Positions 12,075 through 24,100 of a stretch of DNA of 64,000 nucleotides are shown in pieces. The notes under the pieces were generated by a model. That model made no database searches and had not been told where the DNA came from. It saw nothing but the letters and a program-made list of their open reading frames with translations. The position numbers and the translations under genes were made by a program. Every line of letters begins with the position of its first letter. Positions within the stretch are counted from its first letter, which is position 1. Origin of the DNA: Owenia fusiformis (taxonomy: Eukaryota > Annelida > Polychaeta > Sabellida > Oweniidae); NCBI GenBank assembly GCA_903813345.2, contig CAIIXF020000006.1, positions 22,701,936 through 22,765,935 on the forward strand, given 5' to 3'.

Positions 12075-12517
12075 GAGCCTGTGGAACGAATACCTTTTTG
12101 AAAAAATTGCTATACATTACCTGCACATGTTATTTTCTGGTACAGAAGTATGAAGGCATGTTTTTATTTCCTTGCTTTTTCAGGAAAGTATGACGGCATG
12201 TGTTTATTTTCTTGCTTTTTTCAGGAAAGTATCGTTACATCGCCTTCTTTCAGTAAATCTCATTAGAGATCAATGGTAACTCCTGGAATGCTGGAAATTT
12301 CATGAAATACATTTTCTAAATTTTTTCTCAACATTTCTGGACAACACTGGGGGTACCATTGTCCTCTTACCAGGTTTACTAAAAGAAGACGATGTAATGA
12401 TACTTTCCTGAAAAAAACAAAGAAAAAACACATGCATTCATACTTTATTTTGTACCAGAAAATAACATGTGCAGGCATAGCAATTGTTTCAAAAATGTTT
12501 TCATTCAACAAGCACCT
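12075..12517. mobile_element. Foldback element, family FB1, copy 1
   Basis: The arms are long inverted repeats. The left arm has TTGCTATAC..CCTGCACATG, then TTATTTTCTGGTACA. The right arm has TGTACCAGAAAATAACATG followed by GCAGG and TAGCAA. A second nested inverted pair reads CAGGAAAGTATC..TTACATCG and CGATGTAATGATACTTTCCTG. Related copies occur at 50570-50985 and 53739-54057, which defines a dispersed family. Part of the left arm is internally duplicated (GGAAAGTATGA(A/C)GGCATG). Confidence 0.7.
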
Positions 12518-12848
12518 TTATGCATTTTGCTGTCTACTTTCAACATTAAGATTAGTTTTAGAAGTGCTATATGAACTCTGTTTTGAGCAATAAAGTCCAA
12601 CAAGTAGATGAAGTAAAGTAGAGATTAAGTACAATTGAGTTCAAATTATAAGTTTTGTTATGACAAGAGATTTAATAATGATATTTTATATCATGTAAAC
12701 TACCTAACTTTTCTTTGAAATTACAAGTGTGTTGAATTCTTCTTTATTTTATATAGTCAATGATGCATATGCAATGCATGTAGGCTAAATTATATATTTT
12801 TTATAATAACACATTTATTTCTTATATACATGTACTGAGAGTTTCTTG

Positions 12849-12960
12849 TGGTGACATTTTTTGATGGTCTCCAACATTTTTTGAATGGTGTTTGGAGGTT
12901 GGTAATCAGCATTCGGCACCTGTAGCAAATGGCAGGTGGTTACATGTACATGTTACATAT
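12849..12960 (+). repeat. Interspersed repeat R1 (TGGTGACATTTT / GGCAGGTGG), copy 1
   Basis: This is one of three related roughly 110-150 bp copies around INTS12 (also 17055-17190 and 18168-18310). Shared words include GTGACA, TTTTTTG(T/A)(G/A)TGG, TGTTTGG/TGTTCGG, CAGCAT and ATGGCAGGTG. Two of the copies lie shortly upstream of INTS12 exons. Probably a mobile-element remnant of unknown class. Confidence 0.5.
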
Positions 12961-13006
12961 TGCATGTTAATCCCTTGTTAAAATTGTTTCATTTTTATAC
13001 TTGCAG

Positions 13007-16000
13007 ACATGCCACAAGCCTGCCATTACAGAGGATGTCAACGACCCAAGGTTTGTCTGGTACTGCCACAAGTGTTCCAAGAATATGAAGAAAATTGTAA
13101 GTATATAGTGTTAAACTTGTTACACAATGTTGAATAAGATGCCCCCCCCCCAAACCCTGCCCCCCCCCCCCCCCACCAATCAACCATCCCCGGTTGATTA
13201 AACACAATTTCCAAAAATGGGACCCATTCTTCAAAGATGGCTCATCTTGTAGAAACTGGACCATATATTGATACACGATGGCTCCAAAATTTTAAAAATT
13301 GACCCAAATTTAATTTCGGCCCAGCCATATTTTTCCAAAAACATGCAATGTAAGGTGTCATATTATTACAATAGCAAGTGTATTTTGAAGATTTGTGTCA
13401 GCATTGTACCTGGTTTATATATGAAGATTTTGACAGGGTGTCATCAGAGCTTGTAGTTTTTGTATTTATAAACCTAAATCCATCTTAAATGAGAACATAC
13501 TTACTCTCTTTCATATTAATATAAGCAGTATCTATGTCTGATAAATAAGGCAAAACATCCTTTTAAGTGTAAGCCATTCCACTATCCAGTTTTGAGCTTG
13601 GTGCTCCGATTGTTCAACAGTATATTTCACATATTTCAAACACCTCAATTGTCAAAGAAGTTCTTAACATACATGAACCCAGATTTAATCCAGGTTTTGT
13701 TGTACAGGTGTTATTTTTTGCTTTTAAATTTTCATTTAGCCATACAATTTCTCCAATAGAACATGAAAACCTGGCTTTTGTATTGATTCGTTTATTGATT
13801 CGTTTACATGCATTCTTCATTCTTCTTCAATGAAAGCTTCTTTTGTAGAAATCTGGTCGTTCTATTTTATATAGAAATAAAATTGTATATATGATACAAA
13901 TATTTACTGAAATAAAGCTGTGAAGTTTTCGCTGTTCATATTTTTTCATATTTCCTTACTTAATATATTTACATGTTTGTTTTTTGTCAACATAGGTGGC
14001 TAAACCAACTAAACACAAGTCGAGCCCAACCCCATTTGTGCGTGAGAGCAAGGAGGTAAAACCTAGTAAAACTGAAGCAGCCCCTGGCCCCATGCTTCAG
14101 CCATTCAAACGTGTTGAGCCAAAGGTAGGTGAAGATGGTGAAGACGGTAGAGGTTAAAAGGTGGATTGGATCAGGAATCTTCAAAATATGGAATTTCTTT
14201 CTTTTGATTTTTTTCTGTTAATTTGCCTCTGGCTATTTCCCTCTATAAATAATTGGGTCCCTTTGAGAAATTAGAACAAAGCAAAGACAAACACATACTC
14301 TGATAAGTTGATGAATACTCCTAAGTATTAAACTTGTAAATTAACTTTTGTAAGACATAATAAACAAAGATCTGTAGATAAAAGCTGTCATTCAAGTTGA
14401 TGTCCGAATGTTCTAAAACAATGTCTGCTACATATGTATGTTCTGATTGGTCTAAAAACGGATGTTATGGATCTTCAGACCAGTCTGTCTATGATTTATG
14501 AAATGTCCTTAAAATTATACTTGGAATGAATAAGATTGTGCATCACCCTTCTAGACCACCCAAGCAAAATAATATTACATCTTTTATTTGACATTTTGGA
14601 AGTGAAGAGAGGACCAATCTTCTTAGAGGGAGATCAATAGATTTTTTAAGGAAAATCCATATTTTGAAGATTTCCGATCCACCTTTTAATCTTTACCGTG
14701 AAGACTACACGTTTTTAATATTAATGCTTAATTATCCCAATGAACGAAGCCCTCAGTCTGTCAGTCTATCCATCTGTCCAAAAATAATTCTAAGTACTGG
14801 TGGATAGAACAGGGGATTATATATAATTGACTGTAACAAATACGTGGATTTGTTGGTTTTTAGAAATCGTTTTTTAATATCACTTTTTATCCTACACTTG
14901 GTGTACTAAATGTATAATAACATTAAAAAATAAATTTGATATCTATTGGCAAACTGAATAACCAGAGGATATCACCACAATATACGAGGGTATATCATAA
15001 AGTTCTCATAATATCTCTCTAATTTTTTTATTTTTAATATATTCTGATGAATTTTTCACAGAATGTGTAGTATAGAATGCTGTATTAATCTATCAAAAAA
15101 TATTTGGTATAACAGAAATATTATTTAAGAAATGGTTGCCATAGTAACTGGAAATCAAGGCACCTGGGGCAAATAAAAAATCGTGCAGAAATAGCCCCAA
15201 CTAACCATGTTTAAATGCATAATAAGTTATCAAATAAGCTATGAAACACATTAAATTGTTAAATACCATGTACACGGTGTTCATAAAGTTCTTGCAAAAG
15301 TGCTCTAAAATTTTTGTATGTCAGTCAGTCTGGCTGTAATTTTCACTCAGTATACCTACACTATTCATACATTGAGATCCTAAGCTATAATCAATAGGTC
15401 CTTGACTCAATATTTCAGAAAGTGTAAACAAAAAAGTAAAAAAGTCATATTTAGCGACATCTTTATGACACATTTATTAATTAAAGTCATTGTATTTCTA
15501 AATTTCCAGGGAATGTATATAGCCAGCTTTCCAGAAACACTTTTCTTTCTAAAGTTTTTTTGCTTGTGCAATTTAATTTCTTTTTTTGCTGAAGTTATAT
15601 TAAATAGATTACCGAAAGCTATTGTTTGGTAAAACAGAGTAACAATTTCTTCATCATTTGTAAGTTGGGGTTTCTTGCACACATTAAAGTGTCATTCGCA
15701 AAAGAGAGAAATTGAATGATAACCTGTTAGTAACGGATTTTTTTTTTTACAAAAAAATAGACAAAGAAGGATAAAATTCAATTAACCATAACTTTAAATT
15801 AAAAGTTAACTTGAAACAATTTTGAGATAGCATTCTACATTCATATTTGATTGTATTATGGGAAAAATTTTCAGTTGTTTGAAAAAGATTTAAAGAGTAA
15901 ATCGAAATATTGCAAAACTAAATCAATTTGTTAGTATTATGTTTTTATTATTTACTGGTCATATAAATTGAATTTAATGTTTCTGGTTGTCCACAAATCT

Positions 16001-17880
16001 TTTTTGGGGAAACCCTGGCTGGGGGTTCGTCTGAACCCCCGGTCCCTACGGATATGACATATGCACTGGCACAAAAACTGTGACCTCTTTTTGATCTCCA
16101 GGCATTCAAATAATAATTTTGTCACTTGTATGCTTATCTACACTAAAATGGAAAAATAACAAACACAAATTGGTGAAGTAAATATTCTGGTATTTGGTGT
16201 AATCAAAATCAGCACAATAATAAGGATCAACTATTTGTAAAGTTTTTATTTAAGAAAAGACAGCCTTGTCCAAGTAAATGCTAGGAAATATTCTTGTATG
16301 TAAAAATGATTGAATCTGGATTTAGGCCTATCTGGCCTTACATTAACATTGATAAGATGATGAATGGCAATTTCTATACAATTCTCTAAATTTGAATGAA
16401 GTATTTTTTTGTACACCCTTATGAAGGGTGAAAAGATAATGTAAACTATTTAGTCCATTATCACGATGGGTATCCTTAAAATCACAATGCAAGCTCAGTC
16501 GGATTTATGTTTGGCCTTATTTTAGGCAAGAAACTTGTGTATTTTATTGACTAACATCCCAAGTTGGGTCTTCTCTGGTTATATTTATATTAAGTAACAG
16601 TTGCATTATAATTTCACTGAAATTTTGCTAAAATGTGAATGGATTATTCGTTGGACACCATTTAAATAAGGTTGCAATGACATGTGGATGTGCCACATTT
16701 TATCAGCTTTGAATATTTTGATGTTGGTTCCAATATTAGTGTGATCCATAAAACGCCTTATATTGATTTATTCTTCAAATGAAGGAGACTGATCGTTTAA
16801 AAAAGCATGCAACAAAATTTAATGTACTTTTACCCCTACCCCAAACTTGATTAATTATCAACATTGTCCCTAAGTCAGGTTGAATTTGCCTTTATTATGA
16901 TGTTTGTATACATGGATAGAAGACCTCTCTTTGTATATCAAGGATGCTTCATTGGGCCTCATATTAATGATACTTCAAAATATGGTATTTATAAAGATGT
17001 AATTGAGGTCCATACATTTCTTAATTTATTTCTATAAGCAAAGTAACATTATTATGTCACCATTTACCACATTTATTGTTATTGTCTCCAAATTTTTTTG
17101 TGGACAGTGTACAGCATTTGGCCTTCGGTGTCTGGTGGTTGGTGTTTGGAGTTAAACAAATGGCAGGTGCTAACATTTTGCTTGTTACATATACATGTAT
17201 ATTTATTGTATCATGCATAAAAAAGCTTCAAATTGACATAACTTAAATGGATTCATTGTGTTTTCCAGAGTTCTTCATCTTCTAAGGAATCTCCTACTGG
17301 GTCAAATACAAAACCTGGACTTGGCCTTGCTGGATTTGCAGCCAATCTCAGTGGGAAGTCTAGTGGAAAATCTGAATCTTCCAAGCTTTCCTTATCCGGA
17401 TCTGGCAAAGGACTTTCGCAGCTTGCTGAAAAATCCAAATTGTCAAAATCTGGAAGCAGCGGAAGTAGTTTATCTAAATCAGGAAATAGTAGTGGCAGTT
17501 TGTCAAAATCTGGAAATAGTAGTAGTTTGTCAAAATCTGGTAGTAGCAGCAGTAGTAGTAGTGGCTCAAAATCTGGATCTAGCGGGAGTAGTTCATCAAA
17601 ATCTGGATATAGCAGTAGTAGTGGCTCAAAATCTGGATCTAGCGGGAGTAGTTCATCAAAATCTGGAAGTAGCAGTAGTGGTTTATCCAAACACAGTAGT
17701 AGTAGTAGCTCATCATCAAAATCTAGTAGCTCAAGTTCTAGCTCTTCAAAAACAGGAAGTAGCTCGAGCTTGTCTAAAAGTGGGAGTGGAAGTACAAGTG
17801 GAGGTGGAACAACATCATCATTGTCAGCTGATAAACGGCTACAAATTATGAAGAAAAAAGCAGCTTCCAAATATAAATAG
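13007..17880 (+). CDS. INTS12: Integrator complex subunit 12 (PHD-finger protein), 3' exons
   Basis: Three in-phase exons are visible: 13007-13096, 13996-14124 and 17269-17880 (stop TAG). Together they encode 276 aa. The first starts TCHKPAITEDVNDPRFVWYC and supplies the last zinc ligands (WYCHKC) of the C4HC3 PHD finger. The family signature CHKPxxTDxxxNDPRLVWYCxxC is clear. Exon two is a basic, proline-containing linker ending in PFKRVEPK. The last exon has GLGLAGFAANLSG, a Ser-rich low-complexity tract (SKSGSSSS repeats, about 17440-17810) and the conserved end ADKRLQIMKKKAASKYK. INTS12 is a subunit of the nuclear Integrator complex, which acts on snRNA 3' processing and promoter-proximal transcription termination. 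The N-terminal region and the first half of the PHD finger are not found in this window, so the model is 5'-partial. Confidence 0.92.
17055..17190 (+). repeat. Interspersed repeat R1, copy 2
   Basis: TGTCACCATTTACC, then ATTGTTATTGTCTCCAA, TTTTTTGTGGACAGTG, TGTCTGGTGGTTGGTG and AATGGCAGGTG align in order with the copies at 12849 and 18168. It lies just before the last INTS12 exon. Non-coding. Confidence 0.55.
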
Positions 17881-17987
17881 TGAACTGAATTTCTGTGATG
17901 CAAAGTATTAGCCTTTGTTGAACAGTGAAACTTTCATTTTGACAATTTAAAACTGAAAGTATCGATAATGATACTGCCTCTTCTGTA

Positions 17988-17993
17988 AATAAA
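17988..17993 (+). terminator. INTS12: AATAAA polyadenylation signal for INTS12
   Basis: This canonical hexamer lies about 108 bp after the INTS12 stop codon, followed by AT-rich sequence. A second AATAAA occurs near 18097. It is the first good candidate for the INTS12 transcript end; the convergent KIAA1549-like gene ends 3.2 kb further on. Confidence 0.5.
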
Positions 17994-18167
17994 TTACTGC
18001 ATTTAAATGTGTTTTTTAACAGTAACAGCAGTAAAAGCTATCTTGTGGAATACATTTTTAGGTGGAACAGTTTTCCTGTGACACTGACTAAATGTTAAAT
18101 AAACCTCTGTAGTGGAACACCACCTAAATGGGACACTTTTCATTGGCATTCCACTTTGTACAGGTTT

Positions 18168-18310
18168 TTATGTCACCACTACAAGTGATGACATATTGTT
18201 ATTGTCTTCAACTTTTTTGTGGATGGTGTTCGGCAGTTGGCATTCAGCATCTGTAACAAGTGGCAGCCAAATGTTGCCACTGGCAGGTGGTGACATTTTG
18301 CGGCATGTTA
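18168..18310 (+). repeat. Interspersed repeat R1, copy 3
   Basis: TGTCACCACTACAAGTG, ATTGTTATTGTCTTCAA, TTTTTTGTGGATGGTG, TTCGGCAGTTGGCATTCAGC and GGCAGGTGGTGACATTTT match the other R1 copies. It lies downstream of the INTS12 stop codon. Confidence 0.55.
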
Positions 18311-21189
18311 ATGCCTTTTTACTGTAGTTTTGAAATTTATTAGCATTAGTGATTAAGTGAATCATTGGATTAATTTAAAATTGTAGAAAGCGAATAATAT
18401 ATTCAAAGATCAAAGAAGTAGCAGTAGTATTTCCAAAAAGAATTAAGTTCTTCTTGAGGGGATTTTAGGATGTTTTGAGAGTTAAACTCTTATCAAGGTT
18501 GCCTCGTTTAGAATAGTTAAAAGGCTTACATCTACTGTATACATGGATTAAATACTTGTAATCTAGTTGTAGACGTGTATATTGGATAATAGACAATTTT
18601 TGTGCATCAAACAGATAATATGTATCATCTAAATATAAATTGATAAACCTCTAATAAACATTTTATGATAGAAGATAGCACTGTTTATAGCACTGTTATA
18701 AGTAATATTTCAATTCAAAGTTCATGTGACTAGTTGGTATATTGAACAGATCTATATTGCCATGTTGATAAAACCAGAAAAGTTCAAAGGCCATTAATCA
18801 CCCTTGGAATACGAGTAAAGTCAGTGATGATGCTCAGTTTTCATATTTGCAGCCTATATCTTGACAATTTTAAATCCAAACATAATATGAACACTTCACG
18901 TTTTCATTCATAATATTTATTGCATGAATTTTATATTATACATCAACTGTATAAAATAAATAGCTCAAAAATATATAATTTTTTAGTTATGTTTACAAAT
19001 GTAAAATTAAATAATATTACATTTTATAATCACCGATAATCATAAACAACATTTTATTGAAAAACATTTTTAGCAATAGAGGACTTGCTATATACAGTGA
19101 AGATGAATAAAAATAGATGGCAGTTGGGCTTGAATACTTTGATTATATAACTAAATTTTTATTTGATCAAATGGTCAATAGCCTGACCTTTTTACAGAAA
19201 ACTTCATCTTGGAAATTGAATACAAAAGTTAAAAAATCTCCTAGAATCTCTTGATAATGAGAATTTTATGATATTTCAAAGCTATGTAGCAAATCCTCTA
19301 TTCAAGGTGAAAAACAACATCATATTGCATGAATTTCTGACAACAGGTGAAATGCATGAAAACAGACAGTCACAATTACTATTAAGGTAGTTGTATTTCA
19401 TGTATTTCTGGAGGCCCAGAATTACTTTACGATAAAGTGTATATATTTTATTTTATATTTAAACGACCACAGACATGATTATGCTTCATAATCAAACAAA
19501 AACGTTGGTGTCGCCGATTTTTAGAAAACCTATTGATCCCCTATCTCAGGGAGCAACCTATACTGACGATACAACTATATTAGGCCTTTTGCCTGCTGCT
19601 AATGAAATCCCTGGATTGAATAAATAATTTCATTATTGAGATCAAGACGGATATCCATCAACAATTTCTTAAAAACCTACCATATAAATAATAAATAAAA
19701 GATACATACTGTACACATGATACAAACTTTATCATTGATTATACCTGTTTTATTTGAATTAAAATTTTAAATATCTAAATCAAACAAAATCTGTATCTCA
19801 ATTATTTCTTTTAATTTTGAGTATTAAAATCATGATCTTTTGTACATATGGCCTACAGCCTATATTAGTCATAGTATACCAATTCCCTTAGTTCCCTGAA
19901 TATCATTCATTTTTTCCGGATTAATAACCTTCCTGGTTATAAGAAACTATTACCAAAATGTACATAAACAGCTCCAAAAAGTCCAGGTACATTCAATATA
20001 TAAAATATATTTAAATAAATAAATCCATAGACAAACTCAACCAATCAATGTATGACATTTTTATCGCATAATGATTTCAGTCTGCAGAAATCTTTCAATC
20101 TCCTGTGAGATTGACACAGGGATATATAGCCTGGATTATTCACCTAGTTTCATACTAGGTATGGGATAAATACTTGTATGATATGTCACATTATAATACA
20201 CCAAATACTTGAACGATGTCACAAAAGCATCGATCTGTTACAACAATGATATGTACTTCTCCAAAATATGAATATATTATTATATGGCACTTATTATTCA
20301 TAAAATCTCATTATATAATTTCATAAAACACAACGCACCAATCAGATGAGCATTCAAGTACAAAGAATTACATTCCAGTAAATAACTTCAGCTATGGGAC
20401 TGAAGTTCAGACTAATAAATTAATTCGAGCATATGCATATATTTAATTCCAACGTTATGTGAGCATCGTAAAGGCATCTTTTAAAAATGTATTTTACATT
20501 CTTACATTACATTATATTTTCGGTAGTTCTAAACAGTCTTACTGTTCAAATTAAGATCAGTAATATTATAATTTATAATCAAACATTAAGTTCTTACATT
20601 AAAGTGTCTGCAGTGGCATATATTAAATGATATTTTTGGTAACATTTTATAAATGATCTTATAATTAGAATTAAAGAGGGACATGGGGTATAAATAGGAG
20701 GCAGACAAATGGAACAGCTAAAATAACTGTATTTTTGATATTTTCACATAGCTGGTAAATTTTCTCATATTTCATATTGATTGAGAAGATGTATTGGTTC
20801 CAATTTTATTATGTGTATCTTTCAATGCTTTTAAATTCATATTTTGCAGTTAGATTTCAACTTCATCTTTTTGTTGGATTGTGATAGGACATTTAAAAAC
20901 ACTGATAACATTTTTCAAATTTAAAAGTCCTCAAGATTAGCCAATCAAAATCAAGTAATTAGCAATGCTACTGATTAAACTTACTAATCCTGACTATCTG
21001 TGCCATGTTAAAGTGTGGATGTAACCTGATATTTTAATGAGAGTTGCTAGCAACTTTAAAACTGACCTTTAAGACAATAGGCCTGCAATATATTATGTCT
21101 TCCAAAGGAGAAGTATCCTCCTGAAGAAGAGGCCTCTTGGCCAGCTAGATAACCTCTTTTAAGCCATATCTATAATGTAATACATAATG
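18311..21189. other. Convergent intergenic region between INTS12 and the KIAA1549-like gene
   Basis: Very AT-rich sequence with no convincing exon on either strand. The minus-strand gene's 3' UTR must begin at 21189 and run left. AATAAA on that strand at 20810-20805 is one plausible end signal. No strong inverted or tandem repeat stands out. Confidence 0.6.
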
Positions 21190-24100
21190 TTAAGTTGTTT
21201 CATTAAAGTTGACTATTTTAGTAGACCTTGGACTCCAGCCTGCTTTTTGAGACAGCCTTAACAGTTCTTCCCTTATTGAGCTTACAAGAGGTTGGGGGGA
21301 GTTACCAACTTTCAAACTCTGAGCAATGTCAATCTCATCTCTTCCTTCTGCTATTGCTCCACCTACATTTTTCCTTTGCTCTGATTGGTTACTTAAAGCA
21401 CCAATAGGGCTAGTCCTTTGTTTTGATCCTTCTGATTGGTCATCAGATTTAGCAAGCCCATGCTTGGTTGGTTGATTAAAGCTAGATTCAGCAATGTCAG
21501 ATTTGATTGGTTGGAATCCGTAAGAGTTTTGTTGATGCAAGAGAGGATTTGGCCTCATATGTACTGAGTGGGTCCTAGAATCACTCCCAGTGTCTCTCTC
21601 TGGAGGTGATGGCACTCTCAGGTTTGTCATTGGTATTTGCTGGCCTGATGCATATGGACTTATTAACTGACTAGTCATTCGTAGGCTTGTATAATCATCC
21701 CCTGATTTAGTCTTAGGGGAATATGTCTGACTTGTCTCTGGTTTATAGGACTGGCCAAGGGTATCAGGGTTATATGATTGGCCGAGTGGACCAGAATTAT
21801 AAGATTGGCCAAGTGGACCAGAATTATAAGATTGGCCAAGTGGACCAGTGCTGTACGAATTATTCGACTGGCCAAGTGGTCCTGATTGATATGACTGGTT
21901 CATTGGTTCTGAGTTACAGGATTGGTTAAAAGCTTGGGGTTTATAAGGTGGTCCAACGGGGGTCCTCTGGTCTGGTGGTATATGATTCTGGGGCTGGTTT
22001 GATATAGGAGTGCTTTTCAATGATCCCATAGTGCCTGGGAGATAAGCCTGAAATACAAAATAAAACTTGAACAATAATAAATTTTATTACCCAATATGTA
22101 ACACTAATCCAGATTGGTCAATACCTAGTCACGTGTCCCGAAATAGATACTATTTCCCTTTGAAAGTTATATTCCCTCAAATGAAAGAAGCGGGAATATA
22201 CATTTGAACTATTGCCCGCTGACGTCACGATTGCAACTTCTATTACCCTTGGAAATGTCTGCGCATCATCAATGCGCAGACGGAAAACAGAAAAATTGAG
22301 GATAAGCACAAACACAAATCAACTCCATTCACCATGACAGACGTGCGTGAACGATACAATATAAGCAACGTGGATAAAGTTCCATAAGCTCAATACGTCT
22401 GTTTAATTTCAAGTGTTATGATAATCTATTTCGCGTGTCAAACGCGATTGAATTTGTCTAGTGAGAGTTTCAGAAATTTCGTAGGAAAAGATTTTTGTTA
22501 AGCATATTATGACATCACAGCTTATAGTGCTAACAATGGACCTGGGGGGATTCCTAAGCGTTTTTGGCCTTCGCGGTGGAAATGGGACAAGAGTCAGTAT
22601 AGGGTATATAATAAAACAAATAGGACTGCCTAATTTCGAGCAATAGTGTAAATGATTTCCCCTTGGGAATATCCTCTACAATGTACTATTCCCTCAGCCT
22701 GCAGCTTCGAGAATAGTACATTTTAGAGAATATTCCCTCGGGGAAATAATTTACACTATTGCCCTCAATGGCAGTCACTATTTGTATAATATTGTAATGC
22801 AAGTTTGATATTGATTCATGATTCCAATGATGCACAATTCAAACTGAGAATGTTTAGAAATTATGTTCCTGTTACAAGAGATTTTGACGAGTAGTGTTTT
22901 CAATATAAAAGAAGCAATATGTAAAACTCAATCAGATTACAACTAAAAATAAACTATATACATGTACATTTATATATTTTCCTGTTTATTAGTTACTTTA
23001 ACCGATGTAACTTATTTTCAATGATTTAGCATAAACTTTGAATATACCATTTCCTTGGTAGGTGAGATGCGTGAGGTCTCATCAGCTGCCGTATATGGAC
23101 TCCACATTATGTTCCCATATTCATCCTTCTTCTTGGTCATGGGAGTAATGAATAGTGGTGTATGCTTTGGTCCCATATCTGGAATTATAACAGGGAAAGT
23201 TTTACTTTTTAAATTAAATTTGACATTTTATATGGAACATTGTTACTGAGATCAATTCCACGTGGAAGAAGTCAATTCGTACCATTTTTCATGAGTTGAC
23301 TGGGAATGTGGGGTGTCACATTTATTGCAACACACCTTGCATCAATGTCTTATGAGGTTAATTTCTTATATTGAGAAGTTTATCATCTATTGAAATTTAA
23401 TACTTGTAGCTACAAAAAGCAAATTTGTTCGAGCAGTCCTAGCTCGACATATAATAAAGAAAAAAAAATTTACATCATGGTATAGTAGACTGTTCAATTT
23501 GGAATTTCGAAACTTAGCCAAACATCTCTCTAATAAAGATCATCAAAAAAGGGTTTTATCAAAGACTTCCATGCAAATGGAGGTGCGAATTCACATTCAC
23601 AAATTTAGATCCACAACATGTTATCAAATGGTTAAATGCGCAAAATGTGTAGATATGTTTTCCTTAATAATGTGTGAGGAGGCCTTTAAGCAAATTTTCG
23701 AGAACGTAGTGAGAACAAGTTTGGTGTAGAGGGGAGGGGGATATCTCCCGCCTCAGTCTCTCTCTTACAAACGGGTGAAGGTAAAGAGGTGTATACACTG
23801 GCAGGTGAAATGCATTAAAACGGTTGAACTGATCTAGGATGAAGAAAAGATTTATTTCTTCATCCTAAAACTGATTGAAACGATTGAAACACAATTTACA
23901 GTGTATGTATCTAATTCACCTATTATAATACAACAATTCTAGTTTGTTTTGTTTGTTGCTTCGTTGTAATGGTATTGCAATACAACTCAGATTCAAGTAT
24001 GATCCATTAAATAATATTTATTCAATTTCCTGGATTATCACTCTGTATAACAGTCTGCACAATTCACAGTTGAGTTTTTGAAAAGACCCAATTTGAAAGC

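Noticed and set aside
14975-15300. ACGAGGGTATATCATAAAGTTC and a similar GGTGTTCATAAAGTTC, resembling mariner termini
   Set aside because: No matching inverted partner or TA flanks could be paired, so no element could be delimited.
17253-17903. 216-codon minus-strand frame rich in Leu, Pro and Asp
   Set aside because: It is the antisense of the INTS12 Ser-rich exon and has no independent support.
23499-23729. 76-codon plus-strand frame
   Set aside because: No recognisable motif, no plausible splice sites, and it lies in an intron of the minus-strand gene.
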